Source: Trinickia dinghuensis
Lineage (GTDB): Bacteria; Pseudomonadota; Gammaproteobacteria; Burkholderiales; Burkholderiaceae
Direction of reading: 5' to 3'
Length of the DNA stretch: 64,000 nucleotides
NCBI RefSeq assembly: GCF_003367175.1
Contig: NZ_QRGA01000015.1
Location: 62,001-126,000, forward strand
Below the pieces are notes generated by a model. It was not told where the DNA came from. It did no database searches and was given only the letters and a program-made list of their open reading frames with translations. Made by a program: the position numbers and the translations under genes. Shown here piece after piece: positions 51,113 through 59,728 of this stretch; within the stretch, counting starts at the first letter, position 1; each line of letters begins with the position of its first letter.

Positions 51113-52942
51113 TTAGAAGTTGCGCGTCGCGAACAAGCCGACGAAATTGCGGTCCGCATAGGGTTGCCCGACGCCGCCGTGGCCGCCGAAGAACACTGTG
51201 TAGTTGATCCCGGCCTGCCAGACGGTGGGGTTCTGGTTGAACAACACGTAGAAGTTCAACGACTTCGCACCCTGCAGATAGTTGGCCGTGAACGTCGGCG
51301 TATAGCCGTACAGCGCATCGGAGAACGTCACGCCCGGCGTCAATTGCCACCCGGGAATCACGCTGCCGTCGTAGGTCCAGTTGAAATCGACGGTTGCGCC
51401 CACCGAACTCGAGGTTCCCTGCGCTGCCGTAATCGGATAGCCGAGGCTCGAGCCGTTGTTGAGCCACGTGAAGTAGCCCGCCGCCGGCACCTGCTGCACG
51501 GCCTGGCCATTGACCGTGCGGGTCACGCCGCTCGAACTCAAACCGGGGTAGTAGATCCAGGTCAGCTCGGCCGTCAGCACCGCCATGTCCGCATGAATCA
51601 GCTTCAGGAACGGATACTCGCTTTGCGTGAGATTGAGCTGTCCGTTGATGTCGTACTGAAACTTCTTCGTGTCCATCCACTGCTGACAATTGACGCCGGA
51701 CACGCCGTTCGTGTTCAGATCGAGCGGTCCGTTCGCGCCGAAGCAGCCCGAGAGTGCGACGGCATCGTGCGGGTGATACGACAGCTCCGTTCCGATCGCC
51801 CAATCGCCCAGGGCAAAGTCGGCGCTCACGCCGAAAAGCTGCCGATTCTCGAGATAGGAGAACTGGCTCGTACCGTTGGGCAAATCCGAAAGAACCGGCG
51901 ATTTGTCCGTGTAGTTTTCGTAGTAGAAGCCGAAATTGACATCGACGTTCTTCGGCTTGTAGTTCAGCTTGAGGCCGTACTGCGGTTTGTACTCCGACGG
52001 CAGCACCGTATTGGTCACGATGCCGAGCGAGTTGTAGGGAGGCCCGGCATATTGGCCGTTGATCAGACCGGTGTTGATGTTCGAAAGCGTCGCTGCGTTG
52101 CCGCTGCCGGATCCGGCAATCGTGCCGGCATCCACCCCGTTCACATTGAAGTTATTGGAATTGACGGTCGACGCCACGGAGCCTCGGCCGAAGCTGTTGC
52201 CCACCGACCAGTACGTGCCGGCCGGCGGGTATCGGTTGCCGTTCCACTGAAACTGGTAATACCCTTCGGTGCTGAATCCGTGCGTGAGGCCGGCCGCAAA
52301 GCTCAGCATCGGTGCGGGCAGCAGCGCTTGCTTCAACTGCGTGCCGGGAATCAGCAGCTTTTGGATATCGACCGAATTGGTCTGGTTGATCCCGCCGGAG
52401 GCGAAATAGCTCTCGCCCCAGTTGATCACCTGATTGCCCAGTCGCACGTGGGCCGGCTCGCCTCGGAACGTGAAGTCTTTTTCGCCCCACAGATCGAGCA
52501 ACTGCGCCGGATATTCGACCTGCGCCAGCGCCGAACTCGAGAGCGGAGTTCGTTCGGTATCGCGCACCAAAAAGTCGTACATGGCGGTGCCGCGTATCAT
52601 GAACTTGTAGCCTTCGTTCGGCATCGTCAACAGCAATTCGCTCGTCGCGCTCAGATATGCGCTGAACGGTTGCCCTTTCCGATAGTTCAAGTCGCCGTCG
52701 TCGCCCGAACCCCATTGATTGACGTTGGCCGCGGCGCCGCAACCGTTCGCATTCGGATCGCCCGTCAGCGAACAACTCGGGCTCTTGGTGCGGATGCCGC
52801 CGCCCCCCGTCAAATTCGTGACCCACGAACCGGACAAATCGCCTATTCCCGTCGTGAAGTCGTACGCGTACGAATTGCTCGACATCGCACCGAGCCCCAT
52901 CACCGCGACGGAAATCGACGCGCGCATCGCTTTCGCTTTCAT
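51113..52942 (-). CDS. DUF1302-family outer-membrane protein (copy 2)
   Basis: A 609-residue predicted beta-barrel with signal peptide (cleavage after about NSYA) and terminal FATRNF. The loop TKSPSCSLTGDPNANGC is conserved with copy 1, as is most of the length; ATG preceded by GGAGG. Predicted outer-membrane component of the second module. Confidence 0.9.
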   Translation of the reverse strand: MKAKAMRASISVAVMGLGAMSSNSYAYDFTTGIGDLSGSWVTNLTGGGGIRTKSPSCSLTGDPNANGCGAAANVNQWGSGDDGDLNYRKGQPFSAYLSATSELLLTMPNEGYKFMIRGTAMYDFLVRDTERTPLSSSALAQVEYPAQLLDLWGEKDFTFRGEPAHVRLGNQVINWGESYFASGGINQTNSVDIQKLLIPGTQLKQALLPAPMLSFAAGLTHGFSTEGYYQFQWNGNRYPPAGTYWSVGNSFGRGSVASTVNSNNFNVNGVDAGTIAGSGSGNAATLSNINTGLINGQYAGPPYNSLGIVTNTVLPSEYKPQYGLKLNYKPKNVDVNFGFYYENYTDKSPVLSDLPNGTSQFSYLENRQLFGVSADFALGDWAIGTELSYHPHDAVALSGCFGANGPLDLNTNGVSGVNCQQWMDTKKFQYDINGQLNLTQSEYPFLKLIHADMAVLTAELTWIYYPGLSSSGVTRTVNGQAVQQVPAAGYFTWLNNGSSLGYPITAAQGTSSSVGATVDFNWTYDGSVIPGWQLTPGVTFSDALYGYTPTFTANYLQGAKSLNFYVLFNQNPTVWQAGINYTVFFGGHGGVGQPYADRNFVGLFATRNF

Positions 52943-53009
52943 GTGTCCACCTCCTGCCTATTGTTATCGCCCGGCAAACTCAGCGGCTCGCCGGGTTCCC
53001 CTTCATGCG

Positions 53010-54371
53010 CTATCGCTCGCTGATCGAACGAAGGTTTTCGGCTGTGTAGTAATTCGAATGGAAAACCGGGGAATCGGATGATTCGAAGTACTGAACGTCT
53101 TGTCCAGTCCCGATCACGCTCTGATCGGTGACGTAACGATTGGTGGCCAGGTTGTATTGAGCGAAGGGCTCCACGTCGCAGGTTCCGCCCAGCTCCCAAA
53201 TCGGAATCGGATAGCCTTCCTTGGTTTTCCAAAGCTTGCCTTGCGCGTCGTAGTCCTCACCCACGAGTGCCAGGTAGGTATCCTCGTCGAGATACAGCAC
53301 CTTCTTCTGGGAGATATGCCGCATGTTCGATTTGAGCGTCGCTTCGACCTCGTAGACACGATGCAGCTCGTAGCGGCGTGCGGACGCCGAGACGTGATCC
53401 GGCTTGAAGACGTCGTCGACGCTCTTCTTGAAGTCGTACATCGCGAAATCGTTGTACGGAACGTAGATGTCCTTCTTACCTACGATCTTCCAATTGAAGC
53501 GATCGATGTCGCCGTTGAAGAGCCACGGCTCGTCCACCACATACTGGTTCTCGAAGCCGATTTGCGGCGCATCGTAGTTGTACGAAGGCATGCGGCGCAC
53601 GCGGCGCTGGCCGGGGAAATAGTAGAACGCGGAGCTGTCGTTGTTGGCGAAGAAGAAGGTGTCCACGAGCCCCTGTCCGGCAAGCGCCGCAGGCGTCTCA
53701 TAGGCGAAGTAGATCGAATACAGCGGTTCGTCCGACGCGAGTTGATTGGCGCCTTTCTTGCCCCAAGGGAAATAAGCCGTCTGATGGCTCACCACCTTGA
53801 TCCACTCCGCGCTGCCCGGCCGCGGAGACACCATGGTGTTCAGCTTTTGCCATTGCACGCCGACGCCCCGGTAGCGGGACAGATAGTTCCAAATGGCTTC
53901 TTGACCGGTTTTGGCCGCAGGAAACGGCAGACCGGGCAAGACGGCATTTTCGATGTGGTCGCCGCTCGCATCGAGCTTCGCGCTACCGGCGTTCTTCTTG
54001 ATGTTGTCTTGGATCCAGCCCGGATAACCGCAATCGCGATGCGTCGGATACACGTCCATCCGGTAGTTCTTGATCTGCTTGAACATCGCGACTTGGCCGG
54101 GCGTCAGATTCGCCGAGTACTTGTCGACGTTTGCCGCGGTGATCGAGAAAAGCGGCTTTTCCGATTTGTACGGCGAATATTCGCTCCGCGACTTTCCGGC
54201 CGACCAGCCGGAAGGCGTTGCCTGGGCCCCGCTATATGCCGGAATGCGACCGTCCGAACTGGCCGCCTTTTCGGCGCCGCTGACCGTCAAATCGCCTGAC
54301 GATTGTGCCCAAGCCGTCGAGATCGCGGCGACGCACGCGAGCGCAAGACCTGTCTTGAGATAAGACTGCAT
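53010..54371 (-). CDS. DUF1329-family periplasmic protein (copy 2)
   Basis: A 453-residue exported protein (MQSYLKTGLALACVAAISTAWA signal) matching copy 1 across its length. ATG at 54371 with GGGAG seven bases upstream; a longer frame to 54491 crosses the promoter and operator-proximal region and is not used. First gene of the second module, divergent from the flavin amine oxidase gene. Confidence 0.9.
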   Translation of the reverse strand: MQSYLKTGLALACVAAISTAWAQSSGDLTVSGAEKAASSDGRIPAYSGAQATPSGWSAGKSRSEYSPYKSEKPLFSITAANVDKYSANLTPGQVAMFKQIKNYRMDVYPTHRDCGYPGWIQDNIKKNAGSAKLDASGDHIENAVLPGLPFPAAKTGQEAIWNYLSRYRGVGVQWQKLNTMVSPRPGSAEWIKVVSHQTAYFPWGKKGANQLASDEPLYSIYFAYETPAALAGQGLVDTFFFANNDSSAFYYFPGQRRVRRMPSYNYDAPQIGFENQYVVDEPWLFNGDIDRFNWKIVGKKDIYVPYNDFAMYDFKKSVDDVFKPDHVSASARRYELHRVYEVEATLKSNMRHISQKKVLYLDEDTYLALVGEDYDAQGKLWKTKEGYPIPIWELGGTCDVEPFAQYNLATNRYVTDQSVIGTGQDVQYFESSDSPVFHSNYYTAENLRSISER

Positions 54372-54528
54372 AAGAAATCTCCCGTAACCATGAACACTTC
54401 GGCGAGCGCGTAGAACGATCGCCGTGCGACCTACTGAAATCGAACGAGGCGTGACACGCTCTGCGCGCTCAATCGATGGGCACGGCACCATGCATCGATT
54501 CGCAAGGAGCGATCGATGGCAAGACTAT

Positions 54529-54542
54529 AGGTCACGTGACCT
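54529..54542. promoter_or_regulatory. Palindromic operator AGGTCACGTGACCT
   Basis: Perfect 14-bp palindrome, one of three AGGTC-N4-GACCT sites around the amine oxidase/TetR block. It overlaps the predicted -35/-10 interval of the second envelope module. Proposed TetR-family operator. Confidence 0.7.
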
Positions 54543-54730
54543 TACGTCAATTACATAAAAGCTGGGACAAACACCTATCGTTGAGCCGACAATCATCGCA
54601 ACCCAAGCTTCGGCCTGGCTTAGCAGCAAATACAGGTCAAATAGATCGCCATCTGCACGCTCTCCGAAACCCCACCCTCCTTCATGTTTCTCTTGTGCGC
54701 CGAAAAAAGTCGCGTTATAAACCATCGAAA

Positions 54731-54744
54731 AGGTCATATGACCT
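54731..54744. promoter_or_regulatory. Palindromic operator AGGTCATATGACCT
   Basis: Perfect 14-bp palindrome 33 bp before the amine oxidase start and about 10 bp after a predicted -10 box, a roadblock/repressor position. Same arms as the sites at 54529 and 58965, with a different 4-bp centre. Confidence 0.7.
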
Positions 54745-54777
54745 AAACACTCAAAGCACACCCACGAAGAGGTTCTC

Positions 54778-56229
54778 ATGAAGGACGATGATCTGAAGAT
54801 CCAACACCGCCGAAGATTTTTGGCGAATGCCGGCGCAACCATTGCCGCCGGTGCGGTAGTCCCTTTGGTCTCCAAGGCCGCCGAAGTCAAAGCGCCGAGA
54901 CTGGCCAGGAGCAAGAACACCGATTTCGATGTGGTGGTCATCGGAGGCGGATTCGCCGGCCTGACCTCTGCTCGGGATTGTGCGAAGCGCGGATTGAAAA
55001 CGCTGCTGCTCGAGGCCCGCACTCGCATTGGCGGGCGCACATTCGTGACCCACTACCAGGATCACCAGGTCGAGCTCGGCGGCACCTGGATCCACTGGGC
55101 GCAGCCGTACGTATGGACGGAAATCAATCGATATGGGCTAACCCTCGCTGAAACGCCCGGAGCCTCGCCGAATTCGTTCTCATGGCGCACGGGGAATCAG
55201 ACGAAAAACGCGGACGGCGAAAAAGCCTTCGCGATGCTGACCGAAGCGATGAACAAGTACTGCGACGTCGACGGGCAACTGGGCCGGACCGTCTATCCCC
55301 GCGCTCCGGAGCCTTTGTTCAACATCGACGGCGTGCGCAAGTACGACGCGATGACACTTACCGATCGACTCAAGCAAATCAACCTGCGTCAAGACCTCAG
55401 TGACTTGCTCGCACCGCAATACACGATCAACGTGCATCGCGATCCGTCGACGGGCTCGTTCGCGGAGCAACTCCATTGGTGGGCTCGTGGAGATTTCGAC
55501 ATCAGCCTTCTGTTCGATCGATGCGGACATTACAAAATCGCCCAGGGCACCAGCGGCTTGGCACAGGCGATCCGCAACGACGGCGACTTCGAGCTGAAAA
55601 CGGGTTCGCCGGTGAAAGCCGTCACCCAGAAAGGCGATCTGGTGACGGTCAGTACGGATCAAGCCAGCTATACCGCAGCCGCGGTGATCTGCGCCGTCCC
55701 GGTCAACACCTTAAAGAACATTCGGTTCGAACCCGGCCTGAACGCCGCCAAGCAGACGGCATCGAAAGTAGGCGTAGCCGGCACGGGCAACAAGTGCTAC
55801 ATCCACATCAAACAGAAGATCGGCGTGTGGATGGGCACCGCCCCGCATCCTTATCCGATCACGCTCGCGTTTACCGAACAGGAGCGCGACGACGGCACGC
55901 TCATCGTCTGCTTCGACGCGGCCGGCAAACTCGACGTCAATGATCAAGCCGGTGTTCAAGCCGCATTGCGCGGCCTGATTCCCGATGCCGAAGTCGTGTC
56001 GGTCATCTCCTATCCATGGACCGCGGATCCTTATTCGCAGGGGACTTGGGCCTTCTACCATCCCGGTCAATTGTCCGGTAGCTGGATGGGACTTCGCCAG
56101 CAAGAAGGCAACATCTTCTTCGCAAGTTCGGACAGCGCCGAGCTGTGGCGCGGCTTCATCGACGGCGCGATCGAGAGCGGCGTCCGAACGGCAACCGAAG
56201 TTTTCAATTCCCTTAGCAAGAAAGCTTGA
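54778..56229 (+). CDS. Flavin amine oxidase-family protein, Tat-exported
   Basis: A 483-residue flavin-containing monoamine oxidase family protein. Twin-arginine signal HRRRFLANAGATIAAGAVV at the N-terminus; FAD motif VVVIGGGFAGLTSARD at about 52-67, RIGGRTF, then GGTWIHW, and the C-terminal FASSDSAELWRGFIDGAIESG FAD block. Length and export signal are like nicotine oxidoreductase NicA2, a member of this family that uses a cytochrome c instead of O2. The next gene is a cytochrome c, two bases after its stop, so a cytochrome-coupled periplasmic amine dehydrogenase is likely. Product aldehyde would go to the dehydrogenase at 57299. Confidence 0.92.
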   Translation: MKDDDLKIQHRRRFLANAGATIAAGAVVPLVSKAAEVKAPRLARSKNTDFDVVVIGGGFAGLTSARDCAKRGLKTLLLEARTRIGGRTFVTHYQDHQVELGGTWIHWAQPYVWTEINRYGLTLAETPGASPNSFSWRTGNQTKNADGEKAFAMLTEAMNKYCDVDGQLGRTVYPRAPEPLFNIDGVRKYDAMTLTDRLKQINLRQDLSDLLAPQYTINVHRDPSTGSFAEQLHWWARGDFDISLLFDRCGHYKIAQGTSGLAQAIRNDGDFELKTGSPVKAVTQKGDLVTVSTDQASYTAAAVICAVPVNTLKNIRFEPGLNAAKQTASKVGVAGTGNKCYIHIKQKIGVWMGTAPHPYPITLAFTEQERDDGTLIVCFDAAGKLDVNDQAGVQAALRGLIPDAEVVSVISYPWTADPYSQGTWAFYHPGQLSGSWMGLRQQEGNIFFASSDSAELWRGFIDGAIESGVRTATEVFNSLSKKA

Positions 56230-56231
56230 TC

Positions 56232-56636
56232 ATGAAACTCCCCCGCTTTACGTACTCTTTGCTGGCCGCCGCGGCGTTCTCCTCCGCCCTCGGTGTCAAC
56301 ACGTGCAATGCGGCGCCTTCCGACGATGCGCGAATCTCGGTAGGTCAACATCAGTTCAGTTCGTCGTGCGCCATGTGTCACGCCACGGAGAAATCGCAAG
56401 GAACGATCGTCGGCCCCAATCTCTCGGGCGTCTACGGCAGACAGATCGGCAAGCTGGCAGGCTTTCAATACAGCGAGACGCTTCGCAACGCCAAAGGCAC
56501 CTGGGACGAAGCAACGCTCAACGCGTTCCTCAAAAGCCCGCAGGCGGCACAGCCGGGCACGGCCATGCCGTTCTCGGGGCTCAAGAACGACGACGCTCGC
56601 TCAGCGTTGATTGCCTATTTGAAATCGCTTCATTGA
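56232..56636 (+). CDS. Class I c-type cytochrome, periplasmic
   Basis: A 134-residue small cytochrome c with signal peptide (ending about TCNA) and haem site CAMCH; distal methionine in GTAMPFSGL. Resembles cytochrome c2/c550-like mono-haem carriers. Begins two bases after the amine oxidase stop, so it is translationally coupled and probably the oxidase's electron acceptor. Confidence 0.92.
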   Translation: MKLPRFTYSLLAAAAFSSALGVNTCNAAPSDDARISVGQHQFSSSCAMCHATEKSQGTIVGPNLSGVYGRQIGKLAGFQYSETLRNAKGTWDEATLNAFLKSPQAAQPGTAMPFSGLKNDDARSALIAYLKSLH

Positions 56637-56685
56637 GCGCGACGGATACGTATACGTTGCGCTTCGAATCTCACAAGGAGAAATC

Positions 56686-57153
56686 GTGCTGAACACTATC
56701 TGTCGCATGGCCGGCTGTCTATCGCTCGCCGGCGTGCTCGCTGCCGCCTCGGCCAACGCGTCGGCTCAAGGCGTCGGCGATCAATTGCGCCCTCGCCTCG
56801 ATACGATCGAGAAAGCCTGGAAGGCGCAAGACGCCGAAGCGGTCGCATCGGTCTACGGTAGCAACGCCATGGTGACGGGCGAAGGCTGGACTGCGCCCGC
56901 TCTCGGTCATGCGGAAATCGTCGGCAAGGTCAAGGAGCTGATGGGAGACGCCAAGTCTACAAAGATCGTCGTCTACAAAGCGCAGGGGCTCGGCCACGAC
57001 GCGGCTTTGACATGGGTGACTTGGAACGTGGAGCCGAAGAAGGCAGGCGAAGCGCCGTTCTCCACACGAAGCCTGTTCGTGTGGAAGAAGAAGGCCGGCC
57101 AATGGCAAATCGTCGCCGACATGTTCGCGATGGGGCCGATGAGCGGCAAATAG
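56686..57153 (+). CDS. Exported SnoaL/NTF2-like (DUF4440-type) protein
   Basis: A 155-residue protein with a signal peptide (ending NASA) and a mature NTF2-like domain: LDTIEKAWKAQDAEAVASVYGSNAMVTGEGW at the start and SLFVWKKKAGQWQIVADMFA at the end. GTG start at 56686 with AAGGAG six bases upstream. Could bind a small product or protect the periplasmic reaction; function unassigned. Co-transcribed with the amine oxidase and cytochrome. Confidence 0.85.
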   Translation: MLNTICRMAGCLSLAGVLAAASANASAQGVGDQLRPRLDTIEKAWKAQDAEAVASVYGSNAMVTGEGWTAPALGHAEIVGKVKELMGDAKSTKIVVYKAQGLGHDAALTWVTWNVEPKKAGEAPFSTRSLFVWKKKAGQWQIVADMFAMGPMSGK

Positions 57154-57298
57154 CGCACCGGCCGCTCACACCGCCGCAGCACACCGCACCGGATCTGCTC
57201 GGGCCCATCCGCTCAAACCGGCCGGATGCACTGCACCGACCGGACGACCGTGGATGGGCGCCTCGCCAGTTCTCGTTTATCTACGAAGGAATCTTCAC

Positions 57299-58753
57299 AT
57301 GTCCAATACCGTTGAGAGTTTGAACTTTATCGATGGCGCGCATCGGCCGCCCGCCGAGGGTCTGTATTTTGAAAAGACGGAACCTGCGTCGGGCCGGGTC
57401 CTTTGCCGTGTCGCCGATTCGTCCGCGGCCGATGTCGACCAGGCGGTCGCTGCCGCGCGAAAAGCATTCGACCAAGGGCCCTGGAGAACGATGCCGGGCA
57501 GCGAGCGCGGCAAGCTCATCATGAAGCTGGCCGCCCTGCTCGAGCAAAACGCCGAGGACCTTGCAACCGCGCTCGCGAGGGAGCAAGGAAGGCCGATCTT
57601 CGAAATGCGAATGATGGATCTGCCCGTCTCCGTCGATACACTGCGATATTTCGGGGGATGGGCCGATAAGCTCGAGGGGCGATCGGTCCCGACCGCGGGC
57701 TACATGGGAAAACCAACGCTCAACTACACCGTGATGGAGCCGGTGGGCGTGGCAGCGCAGATCATTCCGTGGAACGCGCCCCTGATGATCTGCGTGTGGA
57801 AGCTGGCGCCCGCCTTGGCCGCCGGCTGCACGGTCGTGATCAAGCCGTCGGAGGAAGCGCCGGTGAGCGTGACGGCGCTCGCGGCACTCGTGGCCGAAGC
57901 GGGCTTCCCGCCCGGCGTCGTCAACATCGTGAACGGAAAGGGGCCGACTGTCGGCAAGTCGCTCGTCAATCACAAGGACGTGGATAAGATCAGCTTCACG
58001 GGCAGCACCGGTGTGGGACGATCGATCGCCGCGGACGTGGCCGGTACGTTCAAGAAAGTGACGCTCGAGCTGGGCGGAAAGGCGCCGCAAATCGTGTTCG
58101 CCGATGCCGATATCGACGCGGCCGTACAGGGCGTCACAATGGGGTTGTTCGTGAATCAAGGGCAAACCTGCGCGGCCGGCTCGCGTGTGCTGGTCCATCG
58201 CTCGATCGCCGACGAGTTTGCGATGCGGCTGGCCGGTGCGGCGCAAGCCATCTCGCTGGGCGATCCGTTGGACTCGAAGACGATGATGGGGGCGTTGATC
58301 AACGAGCGCCACAAGTCACGCGTGCTCGAATACATCGCCATCGGCAAAAGCGAAGGCGCTCGCATGGTGGCCGGCGAGGGCGACGTGCCGGCGCAGGGCC
58401 ACTTCGTGCGCCCGACCATCTTTGTCGATGTACACAACCGGATGCGAATCGCCCAGGAAGAGATATTCGGCCCCGTCGGCATGGTCATTCCGTTCGACAC
58501 CGAGGAGGAAGCGGTCTCCATGGCCAACGATGTCGAGTTCGGCTTGTCCGCTACCATCTGGACACGCGATCTTTCGACGGCTCATAAGGTCGCAGCCCAG
58601 TTGCAGGTCGGCGCTGTAGCCGTCAACGGCTGGAGCCCTCTCGATGCGCGTCTGCCCTGGGGGGGCTACAAAGATAGCGGACTGGGTCACGATCTGTCGC
58701 AGACCGCGCTGGCCTCGTATCTCCGAGAAAAGCTCGTCACGACCGTCCTCTAA
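57299..58753 (+). CDS. NAD-dependent aldehyde dehydrogenase
   Basis: A 484-residue ALDH with N159 (PWNAP), K182 (KPSEE), E257 (LELGGKAP) and catalytic C291 (NQGQTCAAGS). No signal peptide, so cytosolic. It would oxidise the aldehyde made by the periplasmic amine oxidase after uptake. Start at 57299, AAGGA nine bases upstream; the frame is open to 57254. It is only a distant paralogue of the dehydrogenase at 44640, so each amine-oxidation block has its own. Confidence 0.92.
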   Translation: MSNTVESLNFIDGAHRPPAEGLYFEKTEPASGRVLCRVADSSAADVDQAVAAARKAFDQGPWRTMPGSERGKLIMKLAALLEQNAEDLATALAREQGRPIFEMRMMDLPVSVDTLRYFGGWADKLEGRSVPTAGYMGKPTLNYTVMEPVGVAAQIIPWNAPLMICVWKLAPALAAGCTVVIKPSEEAPVSVTALAALVAEAGFPPGVVNIVNGKGPTVGKSLVNHKDVDKISFTGSTGVGRSIAADVAGTFKKVTLELGGKAPQIVFADADIDAAVQGVTMGLFVNQGQTCAAGSRVLVHRSIADEFAMRLAGAAQAISLGDPLDSKTMMGALINERHKSRVLEYIAIGKSEGARMVAGEGDVPAQGHFVRPTIFVDVHNRMRIAQEEIFGPVGMVIPFDTEEEAVSMANDVEFGLSATIWTRDLSTAHKVAAQLQVGAVAVNGWSPLDARLPWGGYKDSGLGHDLSQTALASYLREKLVTTVL

Positions 58754-58964
58754 TTCGATCGAAAGCGAGACCCGCTCCGCTTCGTATGCGGTCGATCGAA
58801 GCAGGGACACGGGTAAGTTGCGGCTGGGAGGGAGATCGGGCCAATACCGCCCTCTTCTCCCGGCCGCGCCTTGCTCGATGCACTCCACCTAGCAAAGCGC
58901 GATTCGCAATACGCAATGCACGATAAGCAAACGTCACGGCAACCGCTTCACCTCGATTAAAAGA

Positions 58965-58978
58965 AGGTCGTACGACCT
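58965..58978. promoter_or_regulatory. Palindromic operator AGGTCGTACGACCT
   Basis: Perfect 14-bp palindrome 67 bp before the tetR-like start, in a 291-bp gap (58754-59044) that otherwise holds nothing recognisable. Third member of the AGGTC-N4-GACCT set; indicates autoregulation by the TetR-type protein. Confidence 0.7.
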
Positions 58979-59044
58979 ATGCCGTCTTGCGAGCGGCTTA
59001 CAAATGGCTCAAAATGACGGGAGGTCCTCTTTAAGGGTATTGGC

Positions 59045-59728
59045 ATGTCGACGCCGGCAGACACCAAGCGAGTCAGGCTTACAAATCGCAATGGAAACAG
59101 GTCAGCACACGAGCAACCGGCTCCGGAGGCTGTGGCGGATCGCGGGTTGACGGAGCGGGGCCGAAGCACCGAAGGGCGCGTGCTCGAATGCGCGACCGAC
59201 ATCATCTCGTTTGAAGGCTACGGCGCGCTCACGATGCGCAAGGTCGCGGCAAAGGCGGGCATATCGCTGTCCAACGTACAGCACTATTTCAAAACTAGGG
59301 AAGATTTGCTCGAAGCGGTCATCAAGCAAACGACCTCCCACTATGTCAAAAGCGCGTCGGTATTTCTGGACGGCCCCGGGTCCGCGCAAGATCGGTTCGC
59401 GGCGGTAGTTCATTTTCTCGTGGAAGACATCAAGCAATCGCGGGTACAAAGTCTGTTCGGCGCAATTTGGGCGCTCGCGCAAACCCACGACTTCGCCAGA
59501 AGCCTGATGGACGAGATGTACGTGGCCGAGCGCAAACTCTTGGCTCAATACATCAAGGAGATCAACCCGCGATTGGATCAGCGGCAGCTCATGTGCAGGG
59601 CCGCACTGATCGGTTGTCAAATCGAGGGGCTGATATTGCTGATCCCGCAGCGAAACCGGTTCCCGTCCGATATTCGCGGCATCGAGGACGAGCTCATGGC
59701 ATCCGTGCTGGCACTCGCTAGTGCCTGA
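59045..59728 (+). CDS. TetR-family transcriptional regulator
   Basis: A 227-residue regulator with a TetR_N HTH at about 43-90 (ISFEGYGALTMRKVAAKAGISLSNVQHYFKTREDLLEAV) and a helical ligand-binding domain of the BetI-like type (C-terminal TetR_C_6 kind). A 38-residue polar N-terminal extension precedes the HTH. Probable repressor of the amine oxidase operon and of the second envelope module, via the palindromes at 54529, 54731 and 58965. BetI, a related repressor, controls choline oxidation genes; here the inducer is likely an amine or aldehyde. Confidence 0.9.
   Translation: MSTPADTKRVRLTNRNGNRSAHEQPAPEAVADRGLTERGRSTEGRVLECATDIISFEGYGALTMRKVAAKAGISLSNVQHYFKTREDLLEAVIKQTTSHYVKSASVFLDGPGSAQDRFAAVVHFLVEDIKQSRVQSLFGAIWALAQTHDFARSLMDEMYVAERKLLAQYIKEINPRLDQRQLMCRAALIGCQIEGLILLIPQRNRFPSDIRGIEDELMASVLALASA

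Larger units (their letters stand above)
54372..54777. promoter_or_regulatory. Divergent promoter region with two operators
   Basis: 406 bp without a gene between the DUF1329 gene (minus) and the amine oxidase gene (plus). Minus-strand promoter candidate: -35 TTGACG (54545-54550) and -10 TATAGT (54524-54529) with a short 15-bp spacer almost filled by the palindrome at 54529-54542. Plus-strand candidate: TTGTGC (54693-54698), 16-bp spacer, TTATAA (54715-54720), with a second palindrome at 54731-54744 just downstream. Such positions suit repression by the TetR-type protein encoded at 59045. Confidence 0.6.
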
